From JAFKKS01 sp039808325 (lineage in GTDB: Bacteria > Pseudomonadota > Alphaproteobacteria > Rhizobiales > Xanthobacteraceae), in contig JBDHSU010000181.1 in NCBI GenBank assembly GCA_039808325.1, positions 1 through 6,069 on the forward strand: a stretch of 6,069 nt of DNA, read 5' to 3'. Both the position numbers and the translations under genes were made by a program. How positions within the stretch are numbered: position 1 is the stretch's first letter; each line of letters begins with the position of its first letter. Under the pieces are notes generated by a model, which saw only the letters and a list, made by a program, of their open reading frames with translations, was not told the origin of the DNA and did no database searches. This document shows positions 1 through 6,069 of this stretch, one piece after another.

Positions 1-791
1 CCGCACCGCGCCCCTTGAGCGGCGTCAAGGTCGTCGAACTCACCCGCATCATTGCCGGGCCGGTTTGCGGACGCACGCTCGCGGCGCACGGCGCCGACGT
101 GATGCTGGTGACGAGCCCGCATCTGCCGGCCATCGCGCCGTTGGTGATCGACACCGGCCGCGGCAAGCTCTCGACCGCGCTCGACCTGCGCCAAGATCGC
201 GACCGCGCGGCGCTGACAGCACTGATCGAGGACGCGGACATTTTCATTCAGGGCTACCGGCCCGGCGGGCTCGAGGCGCTCGGCTTCGGCCCGGAAGCCG
301 TCGCGCGAATCCGGCCCGGCATCGTTTACGTGTCGCTGTCCGCCTATGGCCACCAAGGCCCCTGGGCCAACCGCCGCGGCTTCGACTCGCTCGTGCAGAC
401 CGCGAGCGGCTTCAACGATGCCGAAGGTCAGGCGGCCGGCAAGGACGAGCCTCGTCCGCTGCCCGCGCAGGCACTCGATCACGCGACCGGCTACCTCATG
501 GCCTTCGCGGCGATGACGGCGTTGTCGCGCCGCGCGCGCGAAGGCGGAAGCTGGCTCGTGCGCGCTTCCCTCGTGCAGACGGCGCAATGGCTCCGCAGCC
601 TCGGCCGCGTGGACGGCCTCGCCGCGCATGATCCCTCCTTCGACGACGTGCGGCAGGATTTGCAGCCGATGGATTCGCCTTTCGGCGGCCTCACCGTCAC
701 GCGCCACGCCGCGACGATGAGCGAGACGCCGCCGCACTGGGCGCGTCCGCCGGTCCCGCTTGGAACACACCCGCCGCGCTGGCCGCACTAG
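1..791 (+). CDS. CaiB/BaiF (class III) CoA-transferase family protein, 5'-truncated by window edge
   Basis: C-terminal part of a CaiB/BaiF family protein. This family moves CoA between carboxylic acids through an enzyme-bound aspartyl-CoA intermediate, in the cytoplasm. The frame is open to the left edge. A TTG at 15 is a possible start codon, but the codons before it (reading APRP) continue a typical family segment, so I treat the gene as partial. Visible motifs are LTRIIAGPVCGRTLAAHGAD near the start, VIDTGRGKLSTALDL, GYRPGGLEALGFGPEA, SLSAYGHQGPWANRRGFDSLVQTASG and PAQALDHATGYLMAF. The Asp at 477-479 in that last motif sits where the family's nucleophilic Asp is expected. The C-terminus (PPHWARPPVPLGTHPPRWPH) looks complete. 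From memory, relatives are about 450-480 residues, with a degenerate first half before this one. The TAG stop (789-791) lies inside repeat copy 1. The substrate cannot be told from sequence. Confidence 0.88.
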   Translation, partial: APRPLSGVKVVELTRIIAGPVCGRTLAAHGADVMLVTSPHLPAIAPLVIDTGRGKLSTALDLRQDRDRAALTALIEDADIFIQGYRPGGLEALGFGPEAVARIRPGIVYVSLSAYGHQGPWANRRGFDSLVQTASGFNDAEGQAAGKDEPRPLPAQALDHATGYLMAFAAMTALSRRAREGGSWLVRASLVQTAQWLRSLGRVDGLAAHDPSFDDVRQDLQPMDSPFGGLTVTRHAATMSETPPHWARPPVPLGTHPPRWPH

Positions 792-906
792 ATCACGATG
801 ATTTTGGATCGAATCGATCCAAAATCATGAACCTGATCGATTCTCATAACTTAGAGCGGGATGCGGGCGGAAAACCGCTCCACACTTTTCCTCATCCCGC
901 ACTAAA
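787..906 (+). repeat. 120-bp palindromic intergenic repeat, copy 1
   Basis: Aligns without gaps to 5911-6030 with six mismatches in 120 bp, three of them in the 110-bp core (791-900). The left half is a perfect inverted repeat with 15-bp arms (798-812 and 814-828) around one base. The right half has GAGCGGGATG-type arms (from 854 and near 893-902) around a small GCGG-AAAA-CCGC hairpin (867-878). The ends of the second copy resemble imperfect terminal inverted repeats (TCTAGA-C--GATGA on both sides). ACTA occurs at both edges here (787-790 and 901-904) and may be a target duplication. It has no coding capacity, so it would be a non-autonomous MITE-like or RIME-like element. It lies between the CoA-transferase stop and the next gene, 64 bp before that start. 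From memory, very similar sequences are frequent in Bradyrhizobium-type genomes. Confidence 0.9.
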
Positions 907-957
907 TGCTGGACAGCGCCAGCCCCGGCGCGCCAAATCCGCGCCCTGACAAACCCG

Positions 958-967
958 AAAGGAAGAG
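958..967 (+). promoter_or_regulatory. Ribosome binding site deciding a GTG start
   Basis: AAAGGAAGAG lies a few bases before GTG at 971 and is a good Shine-Dalgarno match. An in-frame TGA at 947-949 and the absence of any other start codon between it and 971 make this the only possible start. Confidence 0.75.
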
Positions 968-970
968 AAC

Positions 971-1693
971 GTGAGCGTTGTGCCTGCCGATGCGCTGAAG
1001 GAACTTGCCCCGACCGGAAAAATCCGCGCCGCCATCAACCTTGGCAATCCCGTGCTGGCGCAAGGGACGATGCAGGCACCATCCGGCGTCACCGTCGATC
1101 TCGCGCGCGAGCTCGCCAGGCGCGCCGGCGTGCCGCTCGAACTCGTGCCGTTCGACGCTGCCGGCAAGGTCTTCGAAGCGCTCAAGGCCGGCGCTTGGGA
1201 TATCGCCTTTCTCGCGATCGAGCCCGTCCGCGCCGCCGAGATCGCTTTCACCTCACCCTACGTGTTGATCGAGGGCGTCTATCTGGTGCCGCAGGATTCG
1301 CCGCTGAAGACGCCCGCCGATGTCGATCGCGAAGGCATCCGCATCGGCGTGAGCAAAGGCGCGGCCTACACGCTGTTCCTCACGCGCACGCTGAAAGCGG
1401 CGAAGCTCGTGATCGAGGAGGACGGCGTCGAGGCGTTCCGCGCGCAGAAGCTCGATGCCGCCGCCGGCGTGCGCCAGCCGATCGCCGGCTACGCCAAAGC
1501 CCACCCCGACGTGCGCGTGATCCCCGAGCGCTTCATGGAGATTCGCCAAGCCATGGGCGTTCCGCAAGGCCGCAACGCCGCTGCGAAATACCTTCAGACC
1601 TTCATCGAGGAGATGAAGGCTTCCGGCTTCGTGGCCGAGGGGCTCAAGCGCAGCGGCCAGGGCGACGCGACGGTCGCGCCCGCGGCTGGTTGA
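971..1693 (+). CDS. Solute-binding protein family 3-like protein without signal peptide
   Basis: A 240-residue protein of the type II periplasmic-binding fold (SBP_bac_3), the ligand-binding component of polar amino-acid-type ABC importers. Residues 16-55 (GKIRAAINLGNPV...VDLARELARRAGVPLELVPFDA) and 77-97 (WDIAFLAIEPVRAAEIAFTSP) match the family pattern. Arg87 is at the place of the ligand-carboxylate Arg in the usual T-x-x-R-A-x-x-V-D-F motif. A second-lobe strand, REGIRIGVSKGAAY, follows at about 120-133. The protein starts MSVVPADALKELAP, with no hydrophobic leader, and an in-frame stop 24 nt upstream rules out a longer form. It is therefore predicted to be cytoplasmic, which is unusual for a binding protein, although I recall such signal-less relatives in Bradyrhizobium-type bacteria. 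No permease or ATPase gene is adjacent. It could be a soluble ligand sensor or an enzyme-like relative. Ligand unknown. Confidence 0.88.
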   Translation: MSVVPADALKELAPTGKIRAAINLGNPVLAQGTMQAPSGVTVDLARELARRAGVPLELVPFDAAGKVFEALKAGAWDIAFLAIEPVRAAEIAFTSPYVLIEGVYLVPQDSPLKTPADVDREGIRIGVSKGAAYTLFLTRTLKAAKLVIEEDGVEAFRAQKLDAAAGVRQPIAGYAKAHPDVRVIPERFMEIRQAMGVPQGRNAAAKYLQTFIEEMKASGFVAEGLKRSGQGDATVAPAAG

Positions 1694-1712
1694 CGCTGAT
1701 ATCTCGGCAAAG

Positions 1713-1740
1713 AAAAAGGCCCGCCGCAGCGGGCCTTTTT
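1713..1740. terminator. Rho-independent terminator, probably bidirectional
   Basis: The arms AAAAAGGCCCGC (1713-1724) and GCGGGCCTTTTT (1729-1740) pair perfectly around a CGCA loop. There is a T run on the plus strand and, by symmetry, on the minus strand. It lies 20 bp after the stop at 1693 and 18 bp beyond the convergent stop at 1759, so it can end both transcripts. Confidence 0.92.
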
Positions 1741-1758
1741 TATTCCACCTGACGCAGC

Positions 1759-2112
1759 TCAGTAACGGCGATGATGCCGGGCATGATGGCGGCGGTGCGC
1801 GCGATGATGACGATACGCATGATGCCTGCGCGCACGATGACGATGCACGCGCGGGTGCACATAGACCTGTCCGCCGCCGTAATACTGGCGATCCGACGCG
1901 TAATAGGCTTGCTGGTTCACACCGAGCACGCCTTCGACGCCGCCGACGACACCACCGACCGCGCCGCCGACAACCGCGCCGACGGGGCCCGCAATGCGGC
2001 CGCCTTCATTGAATCCATGGGCGATGCCGCCTGGCACACCCTGGGCTTGCGCCGCGATCGGAGCCGCCAACGCCGCGAGCAATGCGCCCGCAAACACAAA
2101 TCGAAAATTCAC
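1759..2112 (-). CDS. Small secreted glycine-zipper protein with His/Arg-rich tail
   Basis: Unnamed hypothetical protein of 117 residues from the chosen GTG start at 2112. This start directly gives a classical signal peptide: a short n-region (MNFRF), hydrophobic VFAGALLAALAAPIAA and a likely cut after AQA (residue 23). Upstream on the minus strand, AAGGG at suitable distance supports it. An ATG at 2127 would add five residues, and a longer frame to 2199 has no ribosome site. Residues 42-64 form a glycine zipper, with Gly at 45, 49, 53, 57 and 61 (GxxxG with period four), which is typical of membrane-associating helices. A Tyr/Gln-rich linker follows (67-84). Residues 86-117 are almost all His and Arg, 12 of each by my count. 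An envelope or periplasmic location is inferred, and the tail may bind metal or acidic polymers. No function is known to me. Confidence 0.72.
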   Translation of the reverse strand: MNFRFVFAGALLAALAAPIAAQAQGVPGGIAHGFNEGGRIAGPVGAVVGGAVGGVVGGVEGVLGVNQQAYYASDRQYYGGGQVYVHPRVHRHRARRHHAYRHHRAHRRHHARHHRRY

Positions 2113-2258
2113 TGCACGACCCTTCATGAACTTGGGAGGAGGTGCGCACTTGCCGCGTGAAAAGCGGCCATAAGACGACAAAGATGAGGCGGCGGGCACG
2201 ACCGTACCGATGTGTGTCGGGAAAGAGACAAGCGCCGCAACGGCATCGTCCTGTCGGG
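2113..2258. other. Intergenic gap between uvrB stop and the small secreted-protein gene
   Basis: About 146 bp between two minus-strand genes. It should hold the promoter of the small gene, but I see no convincing -35/-10 pair (CTTGTC on the minus strand near 2230 is the nearest -35 candidate). A 5-bp hairpin (GCCGC at 2152-2156, GCGGC at 2164-2168) is too weak to call. No clear uvrB terminator is seen. Confidence 0.4.
2120..2125 (-). promoter_or_regulatory. Shine-Dalgarno supporting the GTG start at 2112
   Basis: On the minus strand GAAGGG is followed by seven bases and then GTG. The alternative ATG at 2127 is preceded by pyrimidine-rich CACCTCCTCCC with no ribosome-site match, so the GTG is preferred. 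Confidence 0.5.
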
Positions 2259-5189
<2,931 letters not shown>

Positions 5190-5320
5190 CCCCCGGAATA
5201 TGGGAGAGACGGGCGGCGCAGAAAAGACCGCCAGGCCGCTCATGCCCAGGCTATTTCAAGGGAACGGAGCCCCCGCCGCGGCGTCGTTTCCGCTTGTTCC
5301 GACGGATGCGCCATGATGGA
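5190..5320. promoter_or_regulatory. Divergent intergenic region between uvrB and the ClpP-like gene
   Basis: About 130 bp that must hold promoters for both directions. On the minus strand TTGAAA (5259-5254) could be a -35 for uvrB, but no good -10 is seen at the right distance. No canonical alphaproteobacterial LexA site (GTTC-N7-GTTC) is present. GTTT and GTTC at 5286 and 5296 are the closest and have the wrong spacing and one mismatch. Confidence 0.4.
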
Positions 5321-5866
5321 ATGGACGTACGACAATGGGACACGGGGAAGCGTGTGCGCGCGGTGAGACGAGCGAGCGTGACGGGCCGATCCCGCGCGGG
5401 CAAGCTGGCGGGATTGGGACTTGCGGTATTTTCGCTCGCGGCATTCTCGCTGAGCGGATGGGCGAGCCCCGCCTCGGCGACCGTCCGCATCGAGGCGAGC
5501 GCCGGCGGCCGGATCGGCGACTACCTCGCGCTGTTTGCGGCCGTGCGACAATCCGGCGAGAACGTGGTTATCGACGGGCCGTGCCTCTCCGCCTGCACGC
5601 TTGTCCTCAGCGTGGTCCCGCGCAGCCGCATTTGCGTGACGCGGCGCGCGATCCTCGGCTTTCACGCGGCCTGGACTCCGGGCCGGCGTGGAAAGGAAAT
5701 CACACATGTGGGTGGCACGCGCCTGATGTATGCGACCTATCCCGGACCGGTGAAGGCTTGGATCCGCCGCCACGGCGGCCTGACGCGCAAAACGCTGCTG
5801 CTTCACGGCAGCGAGTTGAACGCGCTGTACCGGTCCTGCGGCGGACGCTCGGCGCGTTCGCGCTGA
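5321..5866 (+). CDS. Exported ClpP/crotonase-fold protein (COG3904-like, putative serine protease)
   Basis: A 181-residue protein from the ATG at 5321. Residues 29-47 (LAGLGLAVFSLAAFSLSGW) form a signal-peptide core with a likely cut at ASA/TV (53/54), so it is predicted to be periplasmic. The mature part reads RIEASAGGRIGDYLALFAAVRQSGENVVIDGPCLSACTLVL, then LGFHAAW and VKAWIRRHGGLT. This resembles the ClpP-like exported proteins I know from Rhizobiales. Ser90 in CLSACT and His115 in GFHAAW are 25 residues apart, the spacing of the ClpP catalytic Ser and His. An Asp in the third position is not evident. Cysteines at 88, 92, 105 and 173 could form disulfides. The start is uncertain: TTG 5294, ATG 5306 and GTG 5363 are in frame, and GGGGAAG at 5344-5350 could serve the last. 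It diverges from uvrB, and repeat copy 2 begins 44 bp after the stop. Substrate unknown. Confidence 0.78.
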   Translation: MDVRQWDTGKRVRAVRRASVTGRSRAGKLAGLGLAVFSLAAFSLSGWASPASATVRIEASAGGRIGDYLALFAAVRQSGENVVIDGPCLSACTLVLSVVPRSRICVTRRAILGFHAAWTPGRRGKEITHVGGTRLMYATYPGPVKAWIRRHGGLTRKTLLLHGSELNALYRSCGGRSARSR

Positions 5867-5910
5867 GCGAGCGGGTCTGTTCGGACCAATGCGACGCGGC
5901 TCCGGCTGGC

Positions 5911-6030
5911 TCTAGATCACGATGATTTTGGATCGAATCGATCCAAAATCATGAACGTGATCGATTCTCATAACTTGGAGCGGGATGCGGGTGGAAAACC
6001 GCTCCACACTTTTCCTCATCCCGCTCTAGA
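5911..6030 (+). repeat. 120-bp palindromic intergenic repeat, copy 2
   Basis: Second copy, in the same orientation as 787-906. It is the better-preserved one structurally. The left half folds as GATCACG (5915-5921) plus a 15-bp arm (5922-5936), one central base, the matching arm (5938-5952), a GAA bulge and CGTGATC (5956-5962). The right half has perfect arms GAGCGGGATG (5978-5987) and CATCCCGCTC (6017-6026). Both outer ends read GCTCTAGA (5909-5916 and 6023-6030), so TCTA may be its target duplication. It follows the ClpP-like gene and lies just before a possible new start at 6053. Confidence 0.9.
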
Positions 6031-6052
6031 AGCCTTTCACTGAGAGCTGCGT

Positions 6053-6069
6053 ATGTTCGACGGCCGGCG
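6053..6069 (+). CDS. Possible start of a further gene, cut by window edge
   Basis: ATG at 6053 is preceded by GAGAG (6042-6046) at a plausible ribosome-site distance and by an in-frame TGA at 6041-6043. Only about five codons are visible (MFDGR), so no product can be named and the call is tentative. Confidence 0.2.

Noticed and set aside
65..631. Overlapping plus-strand open frame inside the CoA-transferase gene
   Set aside because: The translation is Arg/Ala-rich with no motif, while the overlapping frame matches the CaiB/BaiF family throughout.
787..906. Repeat copy as a degraded insertion sequence with a transposase gene or as part of a CRISPR array
   Set aside because: It is only 120 bp with no coding frame, and the other copy is about 5 kb away and not regularly spaced with spacers.
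1771..2160. Plus-strand open frame antisense to the small secreted-protein gene
   Set aside because: Its translation begins with a Met/Arg/Thr-rich run that merely mirrors the His codons of the minus-strand tail. The minus frame has a signal peptide, a glycine zipper and a ribosome site.
2152..2168. Small hairpin (GCCGC / GCGGC) upstream of the secreted-protein gene as a terminator or regulatory element
   Set aside because: The stem is only 5 bp with a 7-base loop and no T run, which is common by chance in high-GC DNA.
5286..5299. Possible LexA/SOS box upstream of uvrB (GTTT then GTTC)
   Set aside because: The alphaproteobacterial site is GTTC-N7-GTTC. Here the first half has a mismatch and the gap is six bases, so SOS control is not supported by sequence.
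5240..5806. Minus-strand open frame antisense to the ClpP-like gene and reaching into the uvrB upstream region
   Set aside because: It has no recognisable motif, and the plus frame has a signal peptide and conserved family motifs.

Overview
The window is high-GC DNA from an alphaproteobacterium, most likely a Hyphomicrobiales member near Bradyrhizobium and its relatives. The reasons are GC-rich codon use, a UvrB with a very long N-terminal extension, protein families I recall mainly from that order (a two-part CaiB/BaiF CoA-transferase, a signal-less family-3 solute-binding-like protein, a ClpP-fold exported protein), and an intergenic repeat of a kind I remember from those genomes. No database was searched, so family calls rest on visible motifs and recall.

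Layout from left to right. The 3' part of a class III CoA-transferase gene (+) runs in from the left edge and ends at 791. It stops inside the first copy of a 120-bp palindromic repeat (787-906). A GTG-started gene for a solute-binding-protein-like polypeptide with no export signal follows (971-1693, +). A strong hairpin terminator (1713-1740) separates it from a convergent small gene (1759-2112, -) for a secreted glycine-zipper protein with a His/Arg tail. Upstream on the same minus strand is uvrB (2259-5189, -), the nucleotide-excision-repair damage-recognition helicase. Divergent from uvrB is a gene for a ClpP-like exported protein (about 5321-5866, +). The second repeat copy (5911-6030) follows, and a possible start of another plus-strand gene lies at the right edge.

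The genes do not form one pathway. uvrB is a housekeeping repair gene, the flanking genes look metabolic or envelope-related, and convergent and divergent junctions divide the window into several transcription units.

The most interesting signal is the repeat pair. The two copies are in the same orientation, align without gaps and are about 95% identical. Each is bracketed by what looks like its own short target duplication. In copy 1 the repeat end forms the stop codon of the CoA-transferase gene, and the inferred pre-insertion sequence would have had a stop at the same codon. Each copy also has a GANTC methylation site exactly at the centre of a perfect 15-bp-arm palindrome. I see no defence system, CRISPR array, RNA gene or complete insertion sequence here.
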